Part shown: positions 9,855 to 17,970 of the stretch, one piece after another
Numbering within the stretch: position 1 is the first letter of the stretch
Layout of the letters: every line of letters starts with the position of its first letter
From: Dechloromonas sp. ZY10
GTDB lineage: Bacteria > Pseudomonadota > Gammaproteobacteria > Burkholderiales > Rhodocyclaceae
DNA: 64,000 nucleotides
Assembly: GCF_041378895.1 (NCBI RefSeq)
Contig: NZ_CP144212.1
Coordinates: 2,403,501-2,467,500, forward strand
Reading direction: 5' to 3'
Position numbers and translations under genes: made by a program
Notes under the pieces: model-generated
The model's database searches: none
The model's input: the letters and a program-made list of their open reading frames with translations, nothing else
Told to the model about the DNA's origin: nothing

Positions 9855-9878
9855 AAACCGCAAAAATGGCGTAAAAAA

Positions 9879-9903
9879 ACCGGGGGATGCCAGCCCCGGT
9901 TTG
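9879..9903 (-). terminator. Rho-independent terminator of the OmpA lipoprotein gene
   Basis: On the minus strand AACCGGGG pairs with CCCCGGTT across a short loop and is followed by a run of seven T. It lies 21 bases past the stop of the OmpA-family gene, which is the expected place. Confidence 0.8.
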
Positions 9904-9923
9904 CGGTTTTCGGTAGCGCGGCT

Positions 9924-10544
9924 TCAGCGCACCGAAATTTCCACCCGGCGATTCCTGGGCTCGGCGGTTTCGTCAGGCGTCGCCACCAGCAGGTTGCGCT
10001 CGCCATGCGATTCGACGCTCAGCGCGTGCACCTTGAGCCCCTTGTCCTTGAGCAGGGTGGCAATCGCTTCGGCCCGCTTGAGCGCCAGCGCTTCGTTCAT
10101 TTCCGCCTTGCCGACGGTATCGGTATGGCCGATCACCGAAACATCCGGCGCCGGACGCTGGCCGACCTCGTCGAGAATTTTCGGCAACAGGGCCTGCGAC
10201 TCGCCGGTCAGCGCCACCCCGGCGCTCTGGAAATAGAGCAGGAAACGCACCGGCAGTTTCGGTTGGGCGGCCAGCGCGGCACCGAAATCGCGTTCGATCT
10301 GCTCCCTGGGAATCGCCGCCGGTGGCGCCGAACCATCATTGGGCACGCCCTGCCCGGCAACGCTGACGCTCTGCTCGCCCTTGGCGCCCTTGACCAGAAT
10401 CTGGCCGGTACTGCCGTCCGGGTTTTCCAGCAGGACCACGTAGGACTTGCCACCGCAGGCACTCAGTGCAAGCGCCAGTAGCCCGGCCAGCAGCCCGCGG
10501 CCGAATTGTTTACGGTCAACCGTGAAAAAAGACGAAAAATGCAT
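9924..10544 (-). CDS. OmpA-family outer-membrane lipoprotein
   Basis: 206 residues. A signal peptide ends in the lipobox LALSAC, so the mature protein is lipid-anchored. The C-terminal OmpA domain binds peptidoglycan and reads YFQSAGVAL ... VIGHTDTVGKAEMNEALALKRAEAI, then VESHGERN and NRRVEIS. The unusual n-region SSFFTVDRKQFGRG is encoded by a copy of the CACGGTC palindrome found elsewhere in the window. The ribosome site AGGAGG is formed by the last codons of the upstream FecR gene, whose stop is three bases before this start, so translation is likely coupled. The pair may link envelope anchoring to the neighbouring cyclase signal, but that is inference. Confidence 0.9.
   Translation of the reverse strand: MHFSSFFTVDRKQFGRGLLAGLLALALSACGGKSYVVLLENPDGSTGQILVKGAKGEQSVSVAGQGVPNDGSAPPAAIPREQIERDFGAALAAQPKLPVRFLLYFQSAGVALTGESQALLPKILDEVGQRPAPDVSVIGHTDTVGKAEMNEALALKRAEAIATLLKDKGLKVHALSVESHGERNLLVATPDETAEPRNRRVEISVR
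10509..10527. repeat. Variant palindrome inside a signal-peptide coding region
   Basis: TTTACGGTCAACCGTGAAA is a near copy of the TTCACGGTCGACCGTGAA palindrome and lies wholly within codons 6-12 of the OmpA lipoprotein gene, where it encodes FFTVDRK on the minus strand. The frame is kept open. Confidence 0.75.
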
Positions 10545-10547
10545 CGC

Positions 10548-10985
10548 TTACTCCTCCTCGACCCGCACCGCAAAATGCGTGCCGCGTACGCCAATGATCC
10601 CCGCCGGAGTCGCCACCGACACCGCTTCCGGCTGCAATTTGGCGATCACCCCGGAAACGTAATTGAGGCTGCCCTTGGCCAGCTTGCTGCCGAGCTTGAG
10701 TTTGCCCTGGCCGGGCTGGTACAGGTATTCGTCAACGCTGAGTTCGGTATCGGGGCCGAAGGACATCACCGTTTCGTCCTTGAAAACCACACCGAGACTG
10801 CTTTTCGGGCCGGTGCGCAGCACGCTGCCCTGCTGCACTGGTGTCCCGACTGCGGCCTTGGCACTTTTTCCGGCAGTGGTCACCGAAGCCTCGCCGCTAA
10901 CGTTCTTGACATAGCCGATGGCGGATTCCTGGGCCCCGGCGGTACCCGCCAGCCAAAAGACCGCCAGCCAGATCGCATGTCGCAT
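10548..10985 (-). CDS. FecR-domain periplasmic protein
   Basis: 145 residues from the ATG preceded by GGGGAGAG; the frame is open further upstream but lacks such a site. A clean signal peptide (MRHAIWLAVFWLAGTAGAQ) is followed by a FecR-type domain: GEASV, GTPVQQGSVLRTGPKSSLG, LSVDEYLYQPG, VATPAGIIGVRGTHFAV. FecR domains are often found in periplasmic parts of sensory systems. Here the protein is a small stand-alone domain, unlike the membrane-bound FecR sigma regulators. It ends in EEE, whose codons supply the ribosome site for the OmpA lipoprotein gene three bases on. Co-occurrence with a CHASE2 cyclase suggests a shared envelope function; ligand unknown. Confidence 0.82.
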   Translation of the reverse strand: MRHAIWLAVFWLAGTAGAQESAIGYVKNVSGEASVTTAGKSAKAAVGTPVQQGSVLRTGPKSSLGVVFKDETVMSFGPDTELSVDEYLYQPGQGKLKLGSKLAKGSLNYVSGVIAKLQPEAVSVATPAGIIGVRGTHFAVRVEEE

Positions 10986-11101
10986 GCTGCTCTCCCCTGC
11001 AGATATTGGAAAACGCATTCTAGCAGCCCGCAGTCCCGCCGCTGATCCGGCGCAGGATCGGCCGATCTGGCAGGAGTATACTGGCGGCACAGGGGGTCAA
11101 G

Positions 11102-13801
11102 ATGCGCAGCGCCATCACCAACAACACCACATCGATGCCGGAAAACCGCTTCGCCAGTTCACAATGGAGCGCCCGCATCCTCAACGCCGCCATCCTGCTG
11201 ATCCTCGGCTGCGGCGGCCTGCTCTCCAGCCACTGGCTGAAAAACTATGTCACCCAGCAAAAGCTGGTCGAACTGACCCGCGCCAACCGCCAGGTCAGCG
11301 ACATGGTCGGCGCCTACGCCAAGGCCCTGGAACAATCGGCGCTGACGCTGGGCAGCGACTTCGCCAGCCGCTTCCACAACCTCGAACGCCTGCCGCAGGA
11401 AACCCTGAGCAGCGGCCAACGCAATCTGCCCGCATTGCGCCAGGGGCAACATCTGCTGAACAACGACAGCCAGGCAGTCGACAACTTCTCGGCCGCCACC
11501 CAGGCCACCGCCACCCTGTTTGTCCGCAGCGGCGACGATTTTTACCGGATTGCCACCACCGTCAAGCAGCAGGACGGCAGCCGGGCACTGGGCACTGCGC
11601 TGGGCCAGGATCATCCAGGCTATCGCCAGCTGCTGCGCGGCGAGGCTTATACCGGACCGGCACTATTGTTCGGACGCCAGTTCATGACCCATTACCAGCC
11701 ACTGCACAACCGTCACGGCGAGGTGATTGCGATTGCCTATATCGGAATCGACTTCACCGACGGCCTGAGCGCTCTCAAGGAACGCATGCTGGCCCTGCGA
11801 ATTGGTGAAAGTGGCTACGTTTTTGCGGTCGACTATCGCTTTCAGCCCGGCCGCCTGATCGTCCACCCGGCCGGCGAGCCTCTCTACCTGCAGCAACGGG
11901 ACAACCCCGAAGCCCAGCGCCTGGTCAACGAGATGTTCACCCGTGGCGACGGCATCCTGCGCTATACCTGGCGCAATACACCGCTCGGTGAAACCAGCCC
12001 GCGCGAAAAGATTCTGGTCTATTCGCGCTTCGAGCCCTGGGGCTGGATCATCGGAGCCACCGCCTACCAGGACGACATTGACCGGGAACTGCGCCCGCTG
12101 CACCTGCAACTGCTGACCATTGGCGGCCTGATCGCGGTACTGCTGCTCGCCACCTCGGCCTATGTGACCCGCCGCTTCCGCCTGGCAGAAGAACGAATCG
12201 AACATGCCTGTCTCGCCGCCGAAGCTGCCAGTCGGGCAAAAAGCGAGTTTCTCGCCAACATGAGTCACGAAATCCGCACCCCGTTGAACGGCGTGATCGG
12301 AATGACCCATCTGCTGCGCGAATCCCCACTCGACAACGAACAGGCGGAGTATGTCCAACTGATCGAGAGTAGCGGTGATGCACTGATGACGGTGATCAAC
12401 GACATCCTCGATTTCTCGAAAATCGAGGCCGGCAAGCTCGATCTGGAAACCATCCGTTTCGAACTGCCGAAACTGGTCGAGTCGGTCTGCGACCTGATGG
12501 CCATCCGGGCGCACGAAAAGCAGCTTGAGCTGATCTGCGAACTGGCCCCCGAACTGCCCGAACAATTGCACGGCGACCCCGGGCGTCTGCGCCAGGTCCT
12601 GATCAACCTGCTCGGCAACGCCATCAAATTTACCGCTCGCGGCGAAGTCAGCCTGAACGTCAGCGGCCGCCCCAATCGTGATGGCCACTGGTTGCTGCGC
12701 TTCGAAATCCGCGATTCGGGAATCGGCATCGCGCCAGAACGACTGGCCGACCTCTTCTCGCCTTTTGTCCAGGCCGACAGTTCGACCACCCGACAATACG
12801 GCGGTACCGGCCTGGGCCTGTCGATCAGCAAGCGACTGGTCGAAATGATGGGCGGGGAAATCGGTGCCGACAGCCGCCTCGGCGAAGGATCGACTTTCTG
12901 GTTCACCCTGCCCTGTCCGGTGGCGAGCGCCCCCCAGGCGGCCCCACCGATAGTCGCCCACGACTGCCTCGAAGGCTGCCGCATTCTGGTTGTCGACGAC
13001 AATGCCACCAACCGGCAATTGCTGCTGCGCCTGCTCGGACGCTGGGGTTGCGCGGTAAGCAGTGTCGACGGCGGCAGCGCAGCGCTCGATGAGCTGGAAC
13101 GCGCCCATGCCGCCGGCAGCCCTTATGAAATCCTGCTGCTCGACATGCAAATGCCGGGCATGGACGGCGAGACCCTGGGCCGTGCTGTCCGCAGCGATGC
13201 ACGCTTTGCCGCCGCACATCTGGTGATGCTGACATCGGCGGCGCTGCGCGGCGATGCGGAGCGCCTGCGCCAGGCCGGATTTGCGGCCTACCTGAGCAAA
13301 CCGATCAAGGAGCAACATCTCTGGCACAGTCTGGCCAGCCTGCGCCAGCGCGTCGCCACCCCGGCCCCGACCGACCATGAACTGATCACCCGCCACAGCA
13401 TTGACGAAGCCCTGCCGCGCAACGGCCGCATCCTGCTGGTCGAGGACAATCCGACCAACCAGAAGGTCGCCAGCGCCCTGCTGACCAAGTTCGGCCTGGC
13501 TGTGGATATCGCCAACAACGGCAGCGAGGCACTCGATGCGCTGGCGCAGCAAGCTTATGACTTGGTTCTGATGGATTGCCAGATGCCAGTGATGGATGGC
13601 TTCGAAGCCACCGAAAATATTCGCGGCGGCAAGCAACAGGCTGGGATTCCAATCATTGCCCTGACTGCCAACGCGATGCAGGGCGATCGCGAACGCTGCC
13701 TGGCCTGCGGCATGAACGACTATCTGGTCAAACCGCTCAACTGGCAGCAACTCAAGGCTGCCCTCGAACGTTGGCTGCCGACCGGCAACCCGCCGCCCTA
13801 A
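11102..13801 (+). CDS. Hybrid sensor histidine kinase (Cache sensor, two receiver domains)
   Basis: 899 residues. Order: membrane helix (about 26-44), extracytoplasmic Cache-type sensor (about 50-330), membrane helix (about 335-357), then HisKA with phosphoacceptor His389 in [12 protein letters not shown]. The ATPase domain has DSGIGI near 537 and [10 protein letters not shown] near 564. Receiver 1 (about 626-745) has Asp681 in [12 protein letters not shown]; receiver 2 (about 776-890) has Asp825 in [12 protein letters not shown]. No Hpt domain is visible, so output probably goes to a separate phosphotransfer protein. The stop is three bases before an M23 peptidase gene, an unusual pairing. 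An alternative start is the ATG at 11135. Confidence 0.93.
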   Translation: MRSAITNNTTSMPENRFASSQWSARILNAAILLILGCGGLLSSHWLKNYVTQQKLVELTRANRQVSDMVGAYAKALEQSALTLGSDFASRFHNLERLPQETLSSGQRNLPALRQGQHLLNNDSQAVDNFSAATQATATLFVRSGDDFYRIATTVKQQDGSRALGTALGQDHPGYRQLLRGEAYTGPALLFGRQFMTHYQPLHNRHGEVIAIAYIGIDFTDGLSALKERMLALRIGESGYVFAVDYRFQPGRLIVHPAGEPLYLQQRDNPEAQRLVNEMFTRGDGILRYTWRNTPLGETSPREKILVYSRFEPWGWIIGATAYQDDIDRELRPLHLQLLTIGGLIAVLLLATSAYVTRRFRLAEERIEHACLAAEAASRAKSEFLANMSHEIRTPLNGVIGMTHLLRESPLDNEQAEYVQLIESSGDALMTVINDILDFSKIEAGKLDLETIRFELPKLVESVCDLMAIRAHEKQLELICELAPELPEQLHGDPGRLRQVLINLLGNAIKFTARGEVSLNVSGRPNRDGHWLLRFEIRDSGIGIAPERLADLFSPFVQADSSTTRQYGGTGLGLSISKRLVEMMGGEIGADSRLGEGSTFWFTLPCPVASAPQAAPPIVAHDCLEGCRILVVDDNATNRQLLLRLLGRWGCAVSSVDGGSAALDELERAHAAGSPYEILLLDMQMPGMDGETLGRAVRSDARFAAAHLVMLTSAALRGDAERLRQAGFAAYLSKPIKEQHLWHSLASLRQRVATPAPTDHELITRHSIDEALPRNGRILLVEDNPTNQKVASALLTKFGLAVDIANNGSEALDALAQQAYDLVLMDCQMPVMDGFEATENIRGGKQQAGIPIIALTANAMQGDRERCLACGMNDYLVKPLNWQQLKAALERWLPTGNPPP

Positions 13802-13804
13802 GCC

Positions 13805-14986
13805 ATGCAGAGCCACCGGTTTCAGGCGACACCGCCGGTCGACCGCAAACTGCGCCCGACGCCCTTCACCCCCAGCCCGCGTCCGCCAATCCCTCTCCAG
13901 CCCGGGCTTGGCGTCCTCCGGCCCGCCCTGCTGCTCGGCGGAATGTTGCCAGCCGCGCTGCTGGCGGCGGCGCCCCCCTATCCACTCAGCGTCGATAACC
14001 AGCGCACTGCCCGCGGTTACCGCTTGCAGGCACGCAACCTTGGCCCGGCACCGGTATCACTCAGCCTGAGCCTGAGCGATAGCCGCAACCTGGCCAGCGA
14101 ACGCAGCTTTCCGCAACTGGTCGTGGTCCCGCCCAACGGGGGCAGCGTAGACTTCGGCGAAGTTTATGCCGCGCATCCGGGCCATGCCTTTTCCTTCCGC
14201 ACCCAGTATCGCTGGCTGCTCGGCGACTTCCATGCCCGCCATGCCACGGAAACCCTTTACCGCCTGCCCTGGCTGGATGGTCAGCAATTCACCCTGGGCC
14301 AGGCGCCGGGCGGACCGATCAGCACCCACACCCGCCCGGACAGCGAATACGCGGTCGACATTCCGATGCCGGAAGGCACCCCGATCGTCGCCGCGCGCGG
14401 CGGCCGGGTGATCGCCACCGAGGCTGGCGAAAGTGACGGCCGCCAGACGGCCGACATGCTCAGCCGCGCCAATCTGGTCAAAATCCTGCATGAGGATCGC
14501 AGTATCGGGGTCTACGCCCACCTGGCACCGGGCGGCGTCCGGGTCAGCAGCGGCCAGTACGTGGCTGCTGGGCAGGTAATCGGGCTGGCCGGTTCGACCG
14601 GCTACTCCAGCGGCCCGCACCTGCACTTTGCCGTCCTTGGCGTACGTCGCAACGGCGAACAACTGGAAAGCGTCTCGCTACCCTTCAATTTCCACGTCGG
14701 CAACCCGCCGCAGGTGATCGTGCCACGCTACGGACTGACCCTGACCGCCCAATACCAGCACCCGTATCAGCCAGCCGTGCCCGCCCCGGCGGCGGCCGGA
14801 ACGCCGCCCAAGCCCCCCGAGAATCCGGCGACCGCTGCCCGCCAGCCTCAGCTCCGCAGCGAGCGGGACCACGCCGAGACCTGGGTAACACAACTGGCAG
14901 CACTCCCTGCCAGCGTCTGGGCCGGGCTGCTGGTCGCCCTGTCGCTGCTCTTTGCCTGGTTCAACCACCGCAACGACCGCCGTTGA
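13805..14986 (+). CDS. M23-family metallopeptidase with C-terminal membrane anchor
   Basis: 393 residues. A long Pro-rich leader precedes a hydrophobic segment (about 36-55), then an unassigned domain (about 60-165). The LytM/M23 peptidase domain follows, with THTRPDSEYAVDI carrying the first zinc ligands and GPHLHFAVLG the HxH motif. After an Ala/Pro-rich linker (about 320-350) there is a membrane helix (VWAGLLVALSLLFAWF) and a basic tail. M23 enzymes cut peptide bonds in peptidoglycan cross-links. Both Zn motifs are intact, so activity is plausible. The gene starts three bases after the hybrid kinase and has no clear ribosome site, suggesting coupling. Confidence 0.88.
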   Translation: MQSHRFQATPPVDRKLRPTPFTPSPRPPIPLQPGLGVLRPALLLGGMLPAALLAAAPPYPLSVDNQRTARGYRLQARNLGPAPVSLSLSLSDSRNLASERSFPQLVVVPPNGGSVDFGEVYAAHPGHAFSFRTQYRWLLGDFHARHATETLYRLPWLDGQQFTLGQAPGGPISTHTRPDSEYAVDIPMPEGTPIVAARGGRVIATEAGESDGRQTADMLSRANLVKILHEDRSIGVYAHLAPGGVRVSSGQYVAAGQVIGLAGSTGYSSGPHLHFAVLGVRRNGEQLESVSLPFNFHVGNPPQVIVPRYGLTLTAQYQHPYQPAVPAPAAAGTPPKPPENPATAARQPQLRSERDHAETWVTQLAALPASVWAGLLVALSLLFAWFNHRNDRR

Positions 14987-15087
14987 AGCCGATCAGGGCG
15001 ACAACGCAAATTGCCCAAAAAACCGGCAAGGCGAACAAAATTCCAGCGAATCAATGAACTGCACTGCGCACCCACATTCCATGCGCA

Positions 15088-15111
15088 GACTTACCCACAG
15101 CTTTTGGGGAC
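15088..15111. repeat. DnaA-box-like repeat, copy 1
   Basis: Begins GACTTACCCACAG and ends TTGGGGAC. It matches the element at 16201-16224 at 19 of 24 positions. The DnaA-box part is one base off TTATCCACA. Confidence 0.5.
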
Positions 15112-15134
15112 AACCCAGCCCTTGATCCTCGATC

Positions 15135-15317
15135 TCAGCGCCCGAAACGCTGCTTCTGCTCAAAGGCCACCGCGCGACGCAGATAGGCGCTGAATTCTTT
15201 CATCGCCTCAGGGTGGTTGCTATAGCCCTTGTCCTGCACCTCGGCATCGACAATCGCATCGAGCCCGGCAGGCAGCGAAATGGCGGGGTAGGTTGTGCGG
15301 CGCTTGGCGATTTTCAT
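15135..15317 (-). CDS. Small conserved-looking hypothetical protein
   Basis: 60 residues from the ATG that follows AGGATTGCAT; two more codons upstream begin with TTG. The protein is basic at the N-terminus (MKIAKRRTTYP) and otherwise helical and charged, with KEFSAYLRRAVAFEQKQRFG at the end. No membrane helix, cysteines or recognisable domain. The ribosome site and a codon pattern like its neighbours support a real gene, but its function is unknown. The N-terminus resembles small DNA-binding or antitoxin-type proteins only in charge, and there is no toxin partner beside it. Confidence 0.5.
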   Translation of the reverse strand: MKIAKRRTTYPAISLPAGLDAIVDAEVQDKGYSNHPEAMKEFSAYLRRAVAFEQKQRFGR

Positions 15318-15463
15318 ATGCAATCCTGCTCTGGAACGAAAAAAAACGCGAACTCTACCCGCTGCGCCCCGATTCGGCTACTACCAGCCGCCGGACGGGA
15401 CGGCCGAAGCAGCCGGCGAGGCTCTGCTAGACTCCGCCTTCTTCTCACCCCATCGCCCCCGCC

Positions 15464-16063
15464 ATGCTGCCGCCCGACCTGGAAAAACAACTCGCCTTCC
15501 TCAGGGAAATCGATCGCCTCAAGAATGTTGTCCGGCTCTCACCCCTGCTCGACCGTTCACGCCGTGAAAACAGCGCCGAGCACTCCTGGCATTTGGCGCT
15601 CTACGCCGTAATCCTGCGCGATTACGCCGCAGCCCCGGTCGACCTCGCACGGGTGGTCAAGATGCTGCTGATTCACGACATTGTCGAAATCGATGCGGGC
15701 GATGTTCCTTTTCACCTGCCAGAAACCCATATTGGCCAGGCCGAACGCGAACAAGCGGCCGCCGCCCGCCTGTTCGGCCTGCTGCCCGCCGCCCAGGCTG
15801 CCGAATTGCGCGCCCTGTGGGACGAATTCGAAGCCGCTGCCAGCGCCGACGCCCAATTTGCCAAGGCGCTCGACCGCTTCCAGCCGATGCTGCATAACGC
15901 CGCAACCGGCGGCGGCACCTGGATCGAATGCGCCACCACCCTCGACCAGATCAGGCAGCGCTGCCAGCCCCCGATCGAACGCGGCGCACCGCTGCTGTGG
16001 CAGGCGGCGCTGGCGATGGCCGAAGCGCACTTTCAGGCGGCCGCTGAGGGTCGGCAAGCTTGA
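15464..16063 (+). CDS. HD-domain phosphohydrolase, YfbR/HDDC2-like
   Basis: 199 residues. HD-superfamily metal ligands are visible as the His in SAEHSWHLAL, the His-Asp pair in MLLIHDIVEID, and a late Asp near AKALDRFQPML. The whole protein matches the HD_3 group that includes 5'-deoxynucleotidase YfbR and human HDDC2, so a nucleotide-monophosphate phosphatase role is likely. It stands alone between two intergenic stretches that carry DnaA-box-like repeats and a broken copy of the CACGGTC palindrome. Confidence 0.87.
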   Translation: MLPPDLEKQLAFLREIDRLKNVVRLSPLLDRSRRENSAEHSWHLALYAVILRDYAAAPVDLARVVKMLLIHDIVEIDAGDVPFHLPETHIGQAEREQAAAARLFGLLPAAQAAELRALWDEFEAAASADAQFAKALDRFQPMLHNAATGGGTWIECATTLDQIRQRCQPPIERGAPLLWQAALAMAEAHFQAAAEGRQA

Positions 16064-16067
16064 GAGG

Positions 16068-16112
16068 CACGGTCGACCAGAAAAACCGCCATTTTTGCCA
16101 GTTGACCGTGAA
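16068..16112. repeat. Interrupted CACGGTC inverted repeat
   Basis: CACGGTCGACC at 16068-16078 and GTTGACCGTGAA at 16101-16112 face each other across 22 bases that include the smaller inverted repeat AAAAACCGCCATTTTT. It looks like the window's GGTCGACC palindrome split by an insertion, or two half-sites. It follows the HD gene stop by four bases. A degenerate further copy (CACGGTCAACCCCGGAA) lies at 16273-16289. Confidence 0.6.
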
Positions 16113-16200
16113 CGCAGCCACATTGCCTAAACAATAGGCAGCACCGTGCCCAAGCCCGTGCTTAAAGGAAAGGTAGCGACCGGCCAACACGCGGCCCACA

Positions 16201-16224
16201 GACTTATCCACAGGAACTGGGGAC
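16201..16224. repeat. DnaA-box-like repeat, copy 2
   Basis: Contains a perfect TTATCCACA at 16204-16212, the consensus DnaA box, inside GACTTATCCACAG ... CTGGGGAC. It is a relative of the element at 15088-15111, and the two flank the HD-domain gene. Confidence 0.55.
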
Positions 16225-16331
16225 GAGTCTGCGCCGGCAGCCCGGAGAACGCAGCGCTCCGGCCGCGCTGACCACGGTCAACCCCGGAAAACCACAAAAA
16301 ACCCGCCGCTGCTTTGTGGCACACTGCCGCC

Positions 16332-17048
16332 ATGCATGCTTTACCTCATCTTTCTCCCGGCGACTGGGCAGCACTACTCATTTTCTTCATCTGTTGGGGC
16401 GGTTACGCTTGGTTTGCCGAGCGCAGCCCGCACGGCGCGCGCGGCCTGACCCGGACGACGCAGTTGTACCGGCTGGACTGGGCCTACCGGATGCTGGAGC
16501 GCGAAAACCGGGTCGCCGATTCAAGCCTGATCGGCAACCTGGTAACCAGCGTCTCGTTCTACGCCAACACCACGATCTATATCATTGCCGGCCTGGTCGC
16601 CGCGCTCGGCGCCTCCGACAAGCTGATCAGCGTTACCGCCGAACTGCCCTTCGGCGGCGTCGGCAATCGCGAGCTGCTGGAGATCAAACTAATGCTGGTG
16701 CTCGCTTCGTTCGTCTTCGCCTATTTCAAATTTACCTGGTCGTTGCGCCAGTTCAACCTGCTCTCGATTCTGGTCGGTGCGGCGCCGCAGGGCCAGCCGG
16801 GCGAGCCGGGGATCGACGCCTACGCGCAGCGGGTCGCCGGGGCCAACAATTTTGCCGGCGACGATTTCAATCGCGGCATCCGCGCTTATTACTTCGGGCT
16901 GGCGGCCTCCGGCTGGCTGTTGAGTCCCTGGGTGCTGGCGGTACTCGCCTGCGTGATCCTGCTCGTGCTCTACCGCCGCGACTTCCGTTCCGAAGCGCTG
17001 GCACTGCTCCACCGCGAGGAGGCCGCCGCCCCCCGCGACGCGGCCTGA
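16332..17048 (+). CDS. DUF599-type inner-membrane protein
   Basis: 238 residues from the second in-frame ATG (MHALPHLSPGDW). Four hydrophobic segments are visible: about 13-30, 82-100, 123-142 and 195-220. The SPHGARGLTRTTQLYRLDW stretch and the layout agree with the DUF599 family of uncharacterised membrane proteins. It starts a three-gene plus-strand run with rarD 15 bases downstream. No catalytic motif is seen; function unknown. Confidence 0.8.
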   Translation: MHALPHLSPGDWAALLIFFICWGGYAWFAERSPHGARGLTRTTQLYRLDWAYRMLERENRVADSSLIGNLVTSVSFYANTTIYIIAGLVAALGASDKLISVTAELPFGGVGNRELLEIKLMLVLASFVFAYFKFTWSLRQFNLLSILVGAAPQGQPGEPGIDAYAQRVAGANNFAGDDFNRGIRAYYFGLAASGWLLSPWVLAVLACVILLVLYRRDFRSEALALLHREEAAAPRDAA

Positions 17049-17063
17049 AATGCGGCAATCGCA

Positions 17064-17969
17064 ATGAATTCGCGCCCGAGCGCCGCCGGGATTGCCTTCG
17101 GCCTCGCTGCCTACGGCATCTGGGGCTTTTTCCCGCTCTACTTCCACCAGCTGGCGGCAGTGCCGCCGCTCGACGTGCTCAGCCACCGCGCGCTGTGGGC
17201 CTGCCTGTTCGTCGCGCTGCTGCTGGTGCTGACCGGCGGCTGGCCCAAGGTGCGGGCGCTGCTCAGATCGCCGCGCCACTGCGGCCTGCTGGCGCTGGCG
17301 GCGCTGCTGGTCGGCAGCAACTGGCTGATTTTCCTGTGGGCGGTCGGACAACGGCTGGTGATCGAATCCAGCCTCGGCTATTTCCTGACCCCGCTGGTCA
17401 ATGTGCTGCTCGGGCTGCTGGTGCTCAAGGAACGGCTGAGCCGCTACGAATGGATCGCGGTCGGTCTGGCGCTGGTTGCGCTGCTGCACGAAGTGCTGGT
17501 GCTCGGCAGCCTGCCCTGGGTCTCGCTGGCGCTGGCCGCAACCTTCGGCACCTACGGTCTGGTGCGCAAGCGGGTACCGGTCGAGGCGCTGCCCGGCCTG
17601 TGGCTGGAAACCCTGGCAATGCTGGCCTTCTGCCTGCCGTACACGCTGTGGCAGGCAAGCCAGGGGCACGCGGTTTTTGCCTTCGGCGCCGGGTCGACCG
17701 TGACTTTCGCCGAACAGGCCTTCCTGCTCGGCGCCGGGGTACTGACCGCCGTGCCGCTGCTGTTTTTTGCCGCCGCCACCCGCCGCCTCGATCTGGCCAC
17801 CGTCGGGATGCTGATGTACATCAACCCGACGCTGCAATTTCTCACCGCCGTCGTCGTCTTCGACGAAGCCTTGCAACCGGCGCGGCTGCTCAGTTTTGCG
17901 CTGATCTGGCTGGGCCTGGCCTTCTTCAGCGTCGGCCTGTGGCAGAAGACGCGCCGCCCCCGGAACTGA
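17064..17969 (+). CDS. rarD: EamA-family transporter RarD
   Basis: 301 residues with ten hydrophobic segments, the pattern of EamA/DMT permeases. The opening GIAFGLAAYGIWGFFPLYF and the middle VGSNWLIFLWAVGQRLVIESS are typical of RarD, a chloramphenicol-resistance permease-like protein of unclear natural substrate. The second EamA repeat ends in MLMYINPTLQFLTAVVVF. It lies one base before the next gene, so it is probably co-transcribed with the DUF599 protein and the spermidine-synthase-like protein. Confidence 0.92.
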   Translation: MNSRPSAAGIAFGLAAYGIWGFFPLYFHQLAAVPPLDVLSHRALWACLFVALLLVLTGGWPKVRALLRSPRHCGLLALAALLVGSNWLIFLWAVGQRLVIESSLGYFLTPLVNVLLGLLVLKERLSRYEWIAVGLALVALLHEVLVLGSLPWVSLALAATFGTYGLVRKRVPVEALPGLWLETLAMLAFCLPYTLWQASQGHAVFAFGAGSTVTFAEQAFLLGAGVLTAVPLLFFAAATRRLDLATVGMLMYINPTLQFLTAVVVFDEALQPARLLSFALIWLGLAFFSVGLWQKTRRPRN

Positions 17970-17970
17970 C

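Noticed and set aside
11663..13816. 717-residue minus-strand frame opposite the hybrid kinase
   Set aside because: Shadow of a certain kinase gene; composition is not protein-like and there is no ribosome site.
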